NCBI GenBank assembly: GCA_963696645.1
Contig: CAVOKY010000005.1
Coordinates: 2,170,001 to 2,234,000 of the forward strand
Length of the DNA stretch: 64,000 nt
Reading direction: 5' to 3'
Source: JAMXLO01 sp963696645
Lineage (GTDB): Bacteria > Pseudomonadota > Alphaproteobacteria > Acetobacterales > Acetobacteraceae
A program made the translations under genes and the position numbers. Below, piece by piece: positions 8,827-18,725 of this stretch; the first letter of the stretch is position 1, and each line of letters opens with the position of its first letter. A model generated the notes under the pieces. It worked only from the letters and a program-made list of their open reading frames with translations. It ran no database searches and was not told the DNA's origin.

Positions 8827-9528
8827 ATGGACATTCAGACGCCGGAAACCGCCAGCTTCGATCCCGCCGACCAGGCGGACTTCAACTTTGTCAACCACGC
8901 CCTCGATACCCTTGCCGATGACCGGATGGCCGAGGCCGGCGCGGCGCGGCGGAAAGCCTCGCGTGCCCTGTTCAACGCCATGGCACCGCACGATGACGCG
9001 GAAGCCGCGCTGGTTGCCCTCGCTGTCGCCGCCTACCACGGGGCCATGGACAGTTTCGCCCGTGCCGATGAGCCCGGCGCAAGCAATGAGATCGTAATCC
9101 GTCTGCGCAGCAACGCCCTTGCCGCGGCCCGCTCGTACGCCGCCACATTGCGGCTCCTCCGCAAGCCGCAGTCGACCGCAGGCAAGGAAACCGCCCGCGG
9201 GCAGACGGTAAAGTCGCGCCCGCAAAACCACACCCCGCCACCCGTCGAGCCCAACGCGACACCCGACGCCGAAGCCGAAGCCGCGGTCGATTCCCCTCCG
9301 CCCCCGCCGCGCCAGCAATTCCAGCCGCGCGACAAGCACGGCCAGCCGATCCCGCTGTTTCGCAACGAATTGATGACGCTGGCCCAGCGGCGGGCGGCCT
9401 ACTGCGATCCGCAGGACGCCGACTACCCCGCCAAATGCGCCGAGGCCATCGCCGAGGAAACCGCCGCCATCGCCGCACAGGCGGCAGCACCCGAAAACCC
9501 AACTTCTCCAGATGCGGAAGCGAGCTAG
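8827..9528 (+). CDS. Conserved-looking hypothetical protein, Pro/Ala-rich
   Basis: A 233-residue product from ATG 8827, with AGGGA eleven bases upstream. Residues 1-110 are helical and Ala-rich (FNFVNHALDTLADDRMAEAG). A low-complexity linker rich in Pro, Gln and Ala follows (about 115-165), then a short conserved-looking motif RDKHGQPIPLFRNELMTLAQ and another Ala-rich tail. There is no signal peptide and no membrane segment. The family is not recognised. It lies convergent with the hybrid kinase gene, 30 bases apart. Confidence 0.65.
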   Translation: MDIQTPETASFDPADQADFNFVNHALDTLADDRMAEAGAARRKASRALFNAMAPHDDAEAALVALAVAAYHGAMDSFARADEPGASNEIVIRLRSNALAAARSYAATLRLLRKPQSTAGKETARGQTVKSRPQNHTPPPVEPNATPDAEAEAAVDSPPPPPRQQFQPRDKHGQPIPLFRNELMTLAQRRAAYCDPQDADYPAKCAEAIAEETAAIAAQAAAPENPTSPDAEAS

Positions 9529-9558
9529 GGGAAGCGGTTCCCGCAAACCCCGAAAGCC

Positions 9559-11760
9559 TCAGATCGCCGCCGTCTCCGGATGCCGCATCGCCCGCTCGAC
9601 CGCCCCCGCAAGCTCGCTCGCGCTGAACGGCTTCTGCACCGTCCGGTAACCCAGTTCCGACCACGGCCGCAGCGCATCATTCTCGACATATCCGGTGACG
9701 AACAGGATCGGTGCCCCCGGCCACAGCGCCGTCGCTTCCGCCGCAAGCTGGCCGCCGTTCATCACCGGCATCGCGAAATCCACGATCAGCAGATCGAACC
9801 GCCGATCGCCGGCCAGCATCGCCAGTGCCTCTTCGCCGCCGGGCGCTTCGACCACCTCGTGTCCCAGTTCCTCCAGCATCGCGCCGAGCGACAGCCGCAC
9901 ACTGGCATCGTCATCCACCAGCAGGATGCGGCCCGCGCGTGCCGCCCGTCCACTGCCATCCGGGCTCGCCGTTTCGGCCACCGGCGCACTGTCCGCCTTG
10001 CGCAGATACATGCTGACCGTGGTGCCCGTCCCCGATACGCTGTCGAACACCAGCGCCCCGCCGAGCTCCCGGACGAAGCCGTCCACCATCGACAGACCGA
10101 GTCCGGTGCCGCCGCCCGGCCCCTTCGTCGTGTAGAACGGTTCATGGGCGCGGGCCAGGACCTCCGCCGTCATGCCGATGCCGGTGTCGGCGACCTGCAC
10201 GCACACGTAATCACCCTGCGCCAGCCCCGCGACCAGCTCAGACTCCGGCGCCGCGACCGCGGCACTGCGGACCGTCAGTTCGCCGCCCTCCGGCATCGCA
10301 TCGCGCGCGTTCACCGCGAGGTTGAGCAGCGCAAGCTCCAACTGAGCCGGATCTGCCAGCGCCGGCCACAGATCTGCGGCCAGCTCGTGCTGCAACCTCA
10401 CCGCGGGGCCGAGCGTGCGGCGCAGCAGATCGTCCATGCCGCGGATCACCCCGTTGACATCCACCGACTGCACCGCGACCTCGTGCTTGCGCGAGAATGC
10501 CAGCATCTGCGCAGTCAATTTGGCGCCGCGTTCCGCCGCCTTGGTGGCGGTCTCCAGCAGCCGGACGGTGCGCGGGTTGGTTTCGCGCTTCATCGCAAGT
10601 TCCAGCGAAGCTAGGATCACCGCGAGCAGATTGTTGAAGTCGTGCGCCACCCCGCCGGTCAGCCGGCCAAGCGCCTCCATCTTCTGGCCGTGCTGCGCCA
10701 TTGCCTCCGCCTGCCGCCGCCGCTCGGTCTCCTCGACCAGGCGGCGCAACGCTTCGTGCTCCACGGCGGTCTTTTGCCGCGCCAGGTATTCGGCCGCGAG
10801 CAACAACAGGATCAGCAGGCAAGCGCATACGGCGATCACCGCGGCATGCACCGCCCAGGTGGTCAGGAATACCGATCGGTTGAGGGAATAGCCGACCAGC
10901 AGCGGCAGGTCGCGCAATCGCCTGAATCCGGCGATCCGGGTGTCGCCGCTGAGGCTCGACCGGCCTTTGAACACCGCGCCGACTCGCCCGGCGCGCGCCG
11001 CAATCAGCATGGGATTGTCGGGCGGCAGGAACGCCGGCCGGTTGGCCAGATCAGGGAACCGCACCAGGATCGCGCCGTCCAGCCGGACCAGCCCCGCGGC
11101 CGATTCACCGGGATGGGTCAGGACCGCGCGATAGAATGTCTCGAAATACGCCGGCGACACCGTCACCGCCACCACCCCGTCGAACCTGCCGTCGTGCACC
11201 CGGCGGCGGCTGATGATGAAGCCTTTCGTGCCCGAGATCGCCCCGAGGAATGGCGCGCTGACCACCACGCCATCGCCATTCTGCGCCCTGGTGTTGGCGA
11301 AGTAGTCCGCTTCGCGCACGTCGTAGCGCGGCATCGGGTAGCCGCGGCTGCTGGCGGCGATGAAGCCGTCCGGGTCGACCAGGTACACCGCCTCGACCTG
11401 CGGCAGTTCGTCGCGCAGTCGCACCAGGGAGTCATGCGTCTCCGGTGACCCTGCGATGCTCGCCCAGTCCTGCCGGTCGATGTGGTCGAGCACGCGCGCC
11501 AGCACCAGGTTGACCGTTTCCACCACCGTCTGCGCATGCTCGGCCAGCGCACCCGTGGTGGTCGCCACCTCGTCGCGCGTGCGCTGCAGCTCGACCCGGT
11601 AGTCGATCCAGGCCAGCCCGCAGAACAGCACCGCCGGAAACACCACACAGCCGACCTGCAAGGGCAGCGCCCTCTGCTGCCACAGCCTGCGGAGTGCGGT
11701 GATGATTGCGGTGGCTGCCTGCATCACGACCTGGGCCAACTCGGACGAACGCGGCGACAT
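9559..11760 (-). CDS. Membrane-bound hybrid histidine kinase with receiver domain
   Basis: About 733 residues from ATG 11760 (upstream GTG starts are possible; no clear ribosome site decides). There is a transmembrane segment near residues 35-55, a periplasmic sensor of about 230 residues resembling a dCACHE/PAS-like fold (VEAVYLVDPDGFIAASSRGY), and a second membrane segment near 300-325. A HisKA domain follows with the phosphoacceptor in LGRLTGGVAHDFNNLLAVI (about residue 373). The HATPase has NLAVNARDAMPEGG, ADTGIGM and GGGTGLGLSMV. The C-terminal receiver has RILLVDDDASVRLSL and acceptor Asp in LLIVDFAMPVMNGG. No partner regulator is adjacent. The signal sensed is unknown. Confidence 0.92.
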   Translation of the reverse strand: MSPRSSELAQVVMQAATAIITALRRLWQQRALPLQVGCVVFPAVLFCGLAWIDYRVELQRTRDEVATTTGALAEHAQTVVETVNLVLARVLDHIDRQDWASIAGSPETHDSLVRLRDELPQVEAVYLVDPDGFIAASSRGYPMPRYDVREADYFANTRAQNGDGVVVSAPFLGAISGTKGFIISRRRVHDGRFDGVVAVTVSPAYFETFYRAVLTHPGESAAGLVRLDGAILVRFPDLANRPAFLPPDNPMLIAARAGRVGAVFKGRSSLSGDTRIAGFRRLRDLPLLVGYSLNRSVFLTTWAVHAAVIAVCACLLILLLLAAEYLARQKTAVEHEALRRLVEETERRRQAEAMAQHGQKMEALGRLTGGVAHDFNNLLAVILASLELAMKRETNPRTVRLLETATKAAERGAKLTAQMLAFSRKHEVAVQSVDVNGVIRGMDDLLRRTLGPAVRLQHELAADLWPALADPAQLELALLNLAVNARDAMPEGGELTVRSAAVAAPESELVAGLAQGDYVCVQVADTGIGMTAEVLARAHEPFYTTKGPGGGTGLGLSMVDGFVRELGGALVFDSVSGTGTTVSMYLRKADSAPVAETASPDGSGRAARAGRILLVDDDASVRLSLGAMLEELGHEVVEAPGGEEALAMLAGDRRFDLLIVDFAMPVMNGGQLAAEATALWPGAPILFVTGYVENDALRPWSELGYRTVQKPFSASELAGAVERAMRHPETAAI

Positions 11761-11954
11761 GATCAGGGAACGACGCCAAAACCAGCAATTGATTGCACTT
11801 TGGTTCAGATCGCGCGCCGGCACAATTGCGGGTTCGGCGGCGACGTCGCGAGGCCGGCGTCACGATTCGGTGACCGGCAGCATGGCGCACGGCGGCAGCA
11901 ATAGCGTCGATGCGCAGGCTTCCCATGATCCTGGGTAGCGAGCCCCGCGTCGCG

Positions 11955-12470
11955 TCACGCGGTGGCGGCGGACTGCATTGGCGAGCCCTTGCGCCGGCCC
12001 GTGGCGCTCCGCCGCGGCGGTTCCAGCAGCTTCTTCAGCAGCAGCGACGCATCGTCCGGCCGATGCCCGGCGGCATACAGGTCGCCAACGACGGACGGCG
12101 TACCGCCATGCGCCAGGCTGCGCACCGCCTGGCAGCCGAGCCGTTCGGCCAGCGACTCCAGTTCCGCGACCAGTGCCGCCAGCACGGCGCCCGGATCGAG
12201 CAGATCGACCGCAACGAAATGGTCCGCCACCAGCACCTTGCCCAGCGTCAGGTCGTTCTCCACGCGATAGCAGAACAGGCCGCACGGGAACATGCGCCCT
12301 TCGCGCCGTGCCGCCACGATGCCGCTCTGGCCGGTGCGGCGCGGTCCGGTCAACTGGCGCGCGAACCGCAGCCAGCCCGGCAGATCGAGCGTCGGCACCG
12401 CCTCCCGGATCAGCGGATAGACCGCGCGGATCTGGTCCCGCGCCAGCATGTCGATCCTGAAGTCCGCCAT
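11955..12470 (-). CDS. Putative GNAT-like acyltransferase
   Basis: A 171-residue protein from ATG 12470, beginning MADFRIDMLARDQIRAVYPL. The order of predicted strands and helices (RIDMLARDQIRAVYPLIREA, then VAARREGRMFPCGLF, KVLVADHFVAVDLLDPGAV, LAERLGCQAVRSLAHGG) is compatible with an N-acetyltransferase fold, but the acetyl-CoA loop is not clear, so the assignment is weak. It is divergent from the FNR gene, and the FNR box at 12529 lies 59 bases upstream of its start, so it may be oxygen-regulated. Confidence 0.5.
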   Translation of the reverse strand: MADFRIDMLARDQIRAVYPLIREAVPTLDLPGWLRFARQLTGPRRTGQSGIVAARREGRMFPCGLFCYRVENDLTLGKVLVADHFVAVDLLDPGAVLAALVAELESLAERLGCQAVRSLAHGGTPSVVGDLYAAGHRPDDASLLLKKLLEPPRRSATGRRKGSPMQSAATA

Positions 12471-12528
12471 GATTCGTCCGCCACTGTTGGAATGGCGCCA
12501 CAATGCCTGGAAAATGGGTGCCGCGGCT

Positions 12529-12542
12529 TTGACTCAGATCAA
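12529..12542. promoter_or_regulatory. FNR box upstream of fnr
   Basis: TTGACTCAGATCAA matches the consensus TTGAT-N4-ATCAA with one difference. It lies 100 bases before the FNR start and 59 bases before the divergent gene, suggesting autoregulation and shared control. Confidence 0.7.
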
Positions 12543-12642
12543 TGCGGCCGGTTCGCAACGCGAATTTAATCCACATGCGGCGAAAATCCGTCGCGCCAGC
12601 ACGGAGAGGCCAGGCGTCACAATGGCCCGGTATGAGGAGTAC

Positions 12643-13380
12643 ATGGCGAATAGTCTTGCGCATCCTGGCGTCCTCGACCCGCAAGGCGGGGCGGACCCTT
12701 GCTTCACCTGCGAGGCCAGGCAACTCAGCGTCTGCAATGCCATCGAAGATGCCGATCTGATCCGCCTGGCGTCTATCGCGGTGGTCACCGAGGCACCGCC
12801 GGGACGCAGTTTCATCCAGGAGGGCGAGCCGGCCAGCAGCTTCTTCAACATCACCGCCGGCAGCGCCAAACTGTTCAAGCTGCTACCGGACGGGCGCCGG
12901 CAGATCACCGGCTTCGTCGGCGTCGGCCACTTCCTCGGCCTCGCCGTATCCGACACCTACGCGTTCAGCGCCGAGGCAATCGTGCCGGTGCGCTATTGCC
13001 GGTTCCCGCGGGCCAGGCTGCGCACCCTGCTGGACGACTTCCCGCTGATGGAGAAGCGGCTGCTCGAGGTTGCGGCGAATGAACTGGTGGCGGCACAGGA
13101 GCAGATGCTGCTGCTCGGCCGCAAGACCGCGCGCGAGCGGCTGGCGTCATTCCTGCTGCTGCAAAGCTGCCAGGGCCTGCCGTGCGGCCATTCGCGCCGG
13201 CGCTTCCCGTTGCCAATGACCCGTGCCGACATCGCCGACTATCTCGGGCTGACGATCGAGACGGTCAGCCGCACACTGACGCGGCTGCGCGGTGAGCGGC
13301 TGATCGAGATGCTGTCGCAGAACGAGTTGATGGTCGTCGATCATCACGGGTTGGAACGGCTGGCCGGCGGTCTGACCTGA
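12643..13380 (+). CDS. fnr: FNR-type oxygen-sensing transcription regulator
   Basis: A 245-residue protein from ATG 12643, chosen for the ribosome site GAGGAG five bases upstream; ATG 12622 is an alternative. The N-terminal CFTCEARQLSVC has the CX2CX7C spacing of alphaproteobacterial FnrL/FixK-like sensors, and a further Cys lies in VRYCRFPRARL, so a 4Fe-4S cluster is expected. A cyclic-nucleotide-type beta barrel occupies about residues 45-150. The C-terminal helix-turn-helix carries TRADIADYLGLTIETVSRTL, with the E-SR recognition pattern that reads TTGAT half-sites. The protein should activate or repress genes when oxygen is low; sites that fit it occur elsewhere in this window. Confidence 0.93.
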   Translation: MANSLAHPGVLDPQGGADPCFTCEARQLSVCNAIEDADLIRLASIAVVTEAPPGRSFIQEGEPASSFFNITAGSAKLFKLLPDGRRQITGFVGVGHFLGLAVSDTYAFSAEAIVPVRYCRFPRARLRTLLDDFPLMEKRLLEVAANELVAAQEQMLLLGRKTARERLASFLLLQSCQGLPCGHSRRRFPLPMTRADIADYLGLTIETVSRTLTRLRGERLIEMLSQNELMVVDHHGLERLAGGLT

Positions 13381-13414
13381 CGGCTTCCCGTCGCAGAGAT
13401 GGCCAAGGTCGGCA

Positions 13415-13822
13415 TCAGATCGATGGCGCCCGAACCGTTACGACCGATGGCAGCTCGGCGGGCAGGATCGGCGTCCGCGCTCCGGCGTGCGGCAAGCCGT
13501 GCGGCCATCCCGCAACCGGCGGCTGAGCCGCGACCGCAGCGGATCGCTGCCGTTGGTGCGCCGGTGCGCCAGGCGATTTCGCTGCCCGATGCGGCATCGC
13601 TTCGCCGCCATGCGATGCTGGCTGCCGTGCGGTGCGCTTCGCGGACGAATCGCCGGTCGGGCCCGCCTGCCTGATCGATTGCTTGAGGGACTGCGCGTCC
13701 AATCGGCGTAGTTCCCGGTAGACCGCCGCCGTTCGCTCCGTCGGGCTCAGCAGCAACCAATCGATGGACTTGAAGCTTGCGGCGGCGCGCTTCGCGGCGA
13801 TCTGGAACCTGTCGGCGTCCAC
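13415..13822 (-). CDS. Hypothetical protein, 135 residues
   Basis: Starts at GTG 13822 behind a strong ribosome site, GAGGGGAGG, five bases upstream. The first 50 residues look like real coding sequence with an amphipathic helix (MDADRFQIAAKRAAASFKSI, then DWLLLSPTERTAAVYRELRR). The remainder is rich in Arg, Ala, Pro and Gln and looks less constrained, so the true end may be earlier if a frameshift is present. No family is recognised. It lies between fnr (convergent) and the phosphoesterase. Confidence 0.5.
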   Translation of the reverse strand: MDADRFQIAAKRAAASFKSIDWLLLSPTERTAAVYRELRRLDAQSLKQSIRQAGPTGDSSAKRTARQPASHGGEAMPHRAAKSPGAPAHQRQRSAAVAAQPPVAGWPHGLPHAGARTPILPAELPSVVTVRAPSI

Positions 13823-13884
13823 GGCATCCTCCCCTCGTTGCTCGTTACCCTTCCGCTTTTATGCGCGGCACGCATCGATGTGGC

Positions 13885-15714
13885 TCAAGCCAGCCTCCCG
13901 ACGCGCGCCGTCGCATGCTTTGGCATTCCCTCGCGCCGCAGTAACGTCTGCATGGCCGGGCACAGCGGCACCACAAGCTCCGCGTTGTATGCGCCGGTCG
14001 GCGGCAACGGTGGTCGCCGGCTTGCCGACAAGCCGTTGCCGGCGAAGGTTTGCAGCGCCGCGACCGCATCGTTGCGTGACGTCGCGGCCGGCGACCCCAG
14101 CCGGATCGCCGGATCGACGTCGGCCGCGAAGATCGAGATCGTGTCGTCGCTGTTGCGGGCAATGTCGAACATGCGGAACTGCTGGGGAAAGTCGCGCAGC
14201 GACGCGGTCTCCACCTGCCAGAAACCCAGCTCGGGGCGCGCGTCATCGGGCGAACGCAGGGCGGTGACGACATTGCAGTGACGATGCCCGGCGAGCCACA
14301 ATATGAGGTTTGGATACTCGTGCAGTTTGGCCAACAGTTGCGGCTCTGAAACATAGGCGCCGGCGTTCCAGCCGGTGTACGAGCTCGGCGGCTCGACGCC
14401 GAGCGGGACATGCGCCGCAATGATCATCAGTTGGCCGGCGGCCTGGCCGCTGTCCAGTTCGTTCACCAGCCAGTCGTGGCGTCGCTTGTCCAGCGAGCCA
14501 TGCCCGTAGCCGGGCGAACTGCTGTGCGTCATCGGCTGGTTCGGATCATCATCCTGCTGCGTGTTGTCGAGCACGATGACCTTGAGCGGCAGCGTCGCCT
14601 TCGGCTGAAAGCTGTAGCAGGCGAGGTCGCTGTCGACATTGCCCTGGCTGAAGCCGTGACCGGCCGGCTGCGATGACGTGTTGAAGAACTCCTGTATCCA
14701 CTGCTGCCGCGTGAGCGAGCGGCGGCTGGCATCCGCAGTCACCTTCTGCGGCGTGGCGAAGCCGCTGACCGGTCCGGCGCCGATGATCTCGCCGCGCGGC
14801 GTCGCGCCGTTAAGCGTGCCCATGTAGAACTGTCGCCGGTCGATGCCGTCCGGCTCGGCGAAGATGTCGCCGAGACGAAGGATGTCCTCGCCGACATAGG
14901 CCCGGCGGAGATAGTCGTTGACCGGGTTCGTCCCCATCCAGAAATGATCGTGGTTGCCGATCGCCTGGTACCACGGGATACGCCGATCGAGCCCGGCCGC
15001 CTGGAACGGCATCTGATAGTCGATGGTGGTGGCGCCGGCGTGCGCGCCCGAACTCGGCGCGATCGGCTTGCCGTCGAGCACATCGATGTACCAGCGCAGT
15101 TCGTTGTACTGCGTGTTGTTGCAGACATCGCCGAGCGAGATGCCGAAGTCGAACGGATCGCGCCGGTGCAGCGCGTTCACCGTCTGGACGGCGGCATCGA
15201 GCACCTGCGTCGAGCCGAGCATGACCGGCGAATAACCCGAGCTGACGTAATCCTTGAGGCCGAGATAGATCGCCGAGGAGGGCGACTCCTTGTCGCTGAT
15301 GTGGATATCGGTGATGACGAAGAAGCGCAGCAGCCGTGCGGCACGGCCGACCGGCGCGCCGGCATGGTCCGCCGGCAGCAGGTCGCGACGCTTGTGGTAT
15401 TCGATCCCCTGGCCGAACCGCCACGTGCCGTAACCCGGTGGCAGGTCTTTCGCCAACTGACCGGGGCGCAGCTTCGGCTTGGGTGCGGGTCCGGGGACCA
15501 CGGCGCGCTCGACCGTCGTTACCACATCGGTTGCGATCGGGTAGCTGTCGGGCGGGATGTGTCCGGTGGCGCCGCCACCTTGCGCGTAGGCGGAAGCCGG
15601 CAACAGCACGGTTCCCATCAGGTAGGCCAACGTCTGGCGGCGGGTCGGAGCGTGGGAGATTGCGCGGGTGCAGGCAAAATGGCGCGCCGGTATCGCTGTA
15701 TGAGGTGACGCCAT
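13885..15714 (-). CDS. Exported metallophosphoesterase, TIGR03768-like
   Basis: A 609-residue protein from ATG 15714. It begins with an extended N-terminus holding a Tat-like signal, TRRQTLAYLMGTVLLPASAY, cleaved after AxA. The two-metal phosphoesterase motifs are in order: FVITDIHISDKES (DxH), GISLGDVCNNTQYNE (GD), AIGNHDHFWMGTN (GNHD), IIAAHVPLG (H) and LAGHRHCNV (GHxH). Length and arrangement resemble the RPA4764 family of large periplasmic phosphoesterases; that match is from memory. Substrate unknown. It stands alone. Confidence 0.85.
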   Translation of the reverse strand: MASPHTAIPARHFACTRAISHAPTRRQTLAYLMGTVLLPASAYAQGGGATGHIPPDSYPIATDVVTTVERAVVPGPAPKPKLRPGQLAKDLPPGYGTWRFGQGIEYHKRRDLLPADHAGAPVGRAARLLRFFVITDIHISDKESPSSAIYLGLKDYVSSGYSPVMLGSTQVLDAAVQTVNALHRRDPFDFGISLGDVCNNTQYNELRWYIDVLDGKPIAPSSGAHAGATTIDYQMPFQAAGLDRRIPWYQAIGNHDHFWMGTNPVNDYLRRAYVGEDILRLGDIFAEPDGIDRRQFYMGTLNGATPRGEIIGAGPVSGFATPQKVTADASRRSLTRQQWIQEFFNTSSQPAGHGFSQGNVDSDLACYSFQPKATLPLKVIVLDNTQQDDDPNQPMTHSSSPGYGHGSLDKRRHDWLVNELDSGQAAGQLMIIAAHVPLGVEPPSSYTGWNAGAYVSEPQLLAKLHEYPNLILWLAGHRHCNVVTALRSPDDARPELGFWQVETASLRDFPQQFRMFDIARNSDDTISIFAADVDPAIRLGSPAATSRNDAVAALQTFAGNGLSASRRPPLPPTGAYNAELVVPLCPAMQTLLRREGMPKHATARVGRLA

Positions 15715-15926
15715 CGGAGCCTGCTTTATTCCCGGGTTTGTGGTGGGCGATCGTCGACCGGCACCATGGCTTCGGCGTGCAATCTCGCGTGGCGGTCACC
15801 GCGACTGTGCGAGGAACTCGTTAACGAATGAAAAATTCCGACGCCGCCGCGGTAGTGCCCGACCGCTGTGCAGGCCGTGCGGCGGGCGATTGTCCGCTAT
15901 GCCACCGACCGACGTTGCAGCAACGG

Positions 15927-17609
15927 TCAGTCCGCCGCCGGCTGTTCGTGCGGCGCCTGCACGTGCAGCGCCTCGTCGATCGCCGCCTTCAGCGCCTCGA
16001 TGCGGTATGGCTTGCGCAGGAACGGCAGGTTAGCCGCAGCCAGCCGCGCGGTCACTCCACCGCCATAGCCGCTGGTCAGCACCACCGGAACGTTCAGCTC
16101 GCGCCGCGCAATCTCGCGCGCCAGGTCGAGACCGCTCCCGCCGCCCGGCAGCAGCACATCGGTGAACACCAGGTCGATGTGGTGCCTGCCCGCCAGCGCG
16201 CCCAGTGCGCCAGCCACGGAACCGACGTGCAGCGTGTGATGCCCAAGCCGCCCAAGCATTTCGACGACCACCGCCGCGACCGCTTCGTCATCCTCCACCA
16301 CCAGCACCGACATCTCGCCGGGGGCCTGGGATGCGCGCCTGTCCGTTGGGTCAGCCGGGATTGCCTCCGCCACCGCCTCGCGCCAGGAGCGCGGCAGCAG
16401 GACGTGCACCGACGTGCCCTCACCCTGGCGGCTTTCCACCCAGGCGCTGCCGCCTGACTGCCTGGCGAAGCCATACACCTGCGCGAGCCCGAGCCCGGTC
16501 CCCTTGCCCACCTCCTTGGTGGTGAAGAACGGCTCGAACACGCGCTCCAGCACATCCGGCGGCATGCCCACGCCGGTGTCGCTGACGCTGATCTCGACAT
16601 AATCGCCGTTGGGCAGGCCAAACCGCGCAGGCTGGCCGTCCTGCGCCGGAGCGTTACGCGCCGTCAGCACGATCTGCCCGCCCTTCGGCATGGCATCGCG
16701 CGCATTCACCGCCAGGTTCAGCAGCGCCAGTTCCAGCGCGCCGGCATCCGCCTCCACCGGCCACAGACCGGCATCGAACCGCATGTGGATGCGGATGTCC
16801 TCACGCAGCGTGTGGCGCAGCAGTTCCGTCAGACCGGCCGCCTGTACGCCCAGGTCCACCCGGTCGGGCTGCAGCGGCTGGCGCCGGCCGAACGCCAGCA
16901 GCCGGCGCGTCAGGTCCGCCCCGCGCCACGCCGCCTCATCGATCCGGTGCAACAGCCGCTCCCGCCGATCGGGGTCGTCCGTCTGGCGCAGGAACTGCGC
17001 GCTGCCGGTGATGACGGTCAGCAGATTGTTGAAGTCATGCGCGATCCCGCCGGTAAGCTGCCCGATCGCCTCGAGCTTCTGTGACTGGAACAGTTGGAAC
17101 TGCGCTTCCTGTCGTGCCGCCGCCTCCGCGTCGACGCGGCGCTGCAGATCGGCGTTCATCTGCGCCAGCGCCGCATTCGCCGCGTCCAGCGCCGCGGTCC
17201 GCTCGGCAACGCGCCGGTCAAGGTCCTGGTTGGCGTTCAGCAGGGCATCGTTGGCGGCCTGCAACTCCTCGGCAAGCGTCTGCGCCTCCTCCAGCGCAAC
17301 GCCCAGTTCCTCGTCCCTGGCGGCATTGGCCGCATCGGTCGCGCTGTGCTCCGACACGACGCGCAGCGCTTCGGCCAATTGCTGCCGCACCAACTCGATT
17401 TCGTCCTCCAGCGGCCGCAGCGCGCTGTTCGACTTTTCTCTGGTCGCAAGCAGCTCCGCGCACGACGCGGCCAGGGCGTCGCGTTCTCGCGCCAACGCGG
17501 AAACTTCCTTCTGCGCATCCTCGGCGGCGACCAGCGCCTGCTCGAGTTCCCCCTGCAAACGCGCGAATTTGTCGCGGAGGGCATCGTCCTCGGCAGCCCA
17601 ACGTTCCAT
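15927..17609 (-). CDS. Cytoplasmic hybrid histidine kinase with receiver domain
   Basis: A 560-residue protein from ATG 17609. Residues 1-175 form a long coiled coil without membrane segments (GELEQALVAAEDAQKEVSAL and similar heptads). A HisKA domain follows with the acceptor in IGQLTGGIAHDFNNLLTVIT (about residue 191), then a HATPase with LLNLAVNARDAMPKGG, SDTGVGM and GKGTGLGLAQVYG. The receiver begins MSVLVVEDDEAVAAVV, with acceptor Asp in DLVFTDVLLPGGGSG. It is divergent from the CheB-like gene and may work with it. The input may be through the coiled coil or partner proteins. Confidence 0.92.
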   Translation of the reverse strand: MERWAAEDDALRDKFARLQGELEQALVAAEDAQKEVSALARERDALAASCAELLATREKSNSALRPLEDEIELVRQQLAEALRVVSEHSATDAANAARDEELGVALEEAQTLAEELQAANDALLNANQDLDRRVAERTAALDAANAALAQMNADLQRRVDAEAAARQEAQFQLFQSQKLEAIGQLTGGIAHDFNNLLTVITGSAQFLRQTDDPDRRERLLHRIDEAAWRGADLTRRLLAFGRRQPLQPDRVDLGVQAAGLTELLRHTLREDIRIHMRFDAGLWPVEADAGALELALLNLAVNARDAMPKGGQIVLTARNAPAQDGQPARFGLPNGDYVEISVSDTGVGMPPDVLERVFEPFFTTKEVGKGTGLGLAQVYGFARQSGGSAWVESRQGEGTSVHVLLPRSWREAVAEAIPADPTDRRASQAPGEMSVLVVEDDEAVAAVVVEMLGRLGHHTLHVGSVAGALGALAGRHHIDLVFTDVLLPGGGSGLDLAREIARRELNVPVVLTSGYGGGVTARLAAANLPFLRKPYRIEALKAAIDEALHVQAPHEQPAAD

Positions 17610-17738
17610 ATCTGCCAACTACCCCTGATCGGGCTTACCATGCGATCTGGGGTGGGGCAGGGGCGATAGTGCCGCATTGTGTCCACTAACACGGGAACTT
17701 GAACTAGGCGCCAGACATTCTCCAGGGAGAACCAATCG

Positions 17739-18725
17739 ATGCTCCGCCACGATATCATCGTCACGGGCGGCTCCGCCGGCGGTGTCGAGGCACTGATGCA
17801 GATCTGCGCCGGCTTGCCCGCCGATCTCCCCGCAGCCGTGTTCGTCGTCCAGCACCTCAGCCCGACATCGAGAAGCGTGCTGCCGGACCTGCTGGCCCGC
17901 GCCGGTCCGTTGCCCGCCAGGCACCCGCGCGATGGTGATGCGATCGAGCCCGGCCACATCTATGTCGCGCCACCTGATCAACACCTGCTGCTGCGCGAAG
18001 GCAGCATCATGCTGCGCCGCGGACCGCAGGAGAACCGTACCCGTCCTGCGATCGATCCGCTGTTTCGCTCGGCCGCGGTGGCCTATGGCCCGCGCGTCAT
18101 CGGCGTGGTGCTGACCGGCCTGCTGGACGACGGCGCCGCCGGCCTGGTCGCGATCAAGCGCTGCGGCGGCATCTGCGTCGTGCAGGATCCCGACGATGCG
18201 CAGTGGCCGGAAATGCCGCGCCGCGCCATCGAACGCGCACAGCCCGACTACATCACTGCCCTGTGCGACATCGCGGCGTTGCTCAGCCGCCTCAGCCTCG
18301 AGGCAGCCGGTCCGCGCGTGCAGATCCCCAGCGCGCTGGATCTCGAGACGCGCATCGCCGCCCAGGAATTCGACCCGCTGGGCACCCCCGCCATCGGCCA
18401 GCCCAGCCGGCTGAGCTGTCCGCAGTGCGGCGGCGTGCTCAACGAGGTTCCCGACGCAGGCACCGTCCGCTTTCGCTGCCAGACCGGCCATGCCTTCACC
18501 TCCGACGGGCTGATGGTGGCACAGGCCGATGAACTGGAACGCGCGCTGGAAAGTGCGGCGCGTTCCCACCGCGACCGCGTCAGCCTGTGCCGGCGCATGG
18601 AAGAGCACGCGCAGACCCACCCGCTCACCGCTGCCCGCTGGCGAGCTGCGGCCGAAGATGCCGAAACCGCGGCCACCGCCATCGCCGGCGCCATCGCAGC
18701 GCTGCGCAAGCCGGCGGCCCGGTGA
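17739..18725 (+). CDS. cheB: CheB-type methylesterase without receiver domain, C-terminal zinc ribbon
   Basis: A 328-residue protein from ATG 17739. Residues 1-190 are the CheB catalytic domain: nucleophile in VTGGSAGGVEAL (Ser12), His39 in FVVQHLS and Asp130/131 in LTGLLDDGAAGL. There is no N-terminal receiver, so it is not controlled like classical CheB. The C-terminal part has CPQCGGVLNEV and FRCQTGHAF, a Cys-rich ribbon seen in stand-alone CheB proteins of sensory systems not linked to flagella, followed by a helical tail. The window also encodes a CheR-PAS (23805-25649), so methylation and demethylation of an unknown receptor may both be present. Confidence 0.9.
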   Translation: MLRHDIIVTGGSAGGVEALMQICAGLPADLPAAVFVVQHLSPTSRSVLPDLLARAGPLPARHPRDGDAIEPGHIYVAPPDQHLLLREGSIMLRRGPQENRTRPAIDPLFRSAAVAYGPRVIGVVLTGLLDDGAAGLVAIKRCGGICVVQDPDDAQWPEMPRRAIERAQPDYITALCDIAALLSRLSLEAAGPRVQIPSALDLETRIAAQEFDPLGTPAIGQPSRLSCPQCGGVLNEVPDAGTVRFRCQTGHAFTSDGLMVAQADELERALESAARSHRDRVSLCRRMEEHAQTHPLTAARWRAAAEDAETAATAIAGAIAALRKPAAR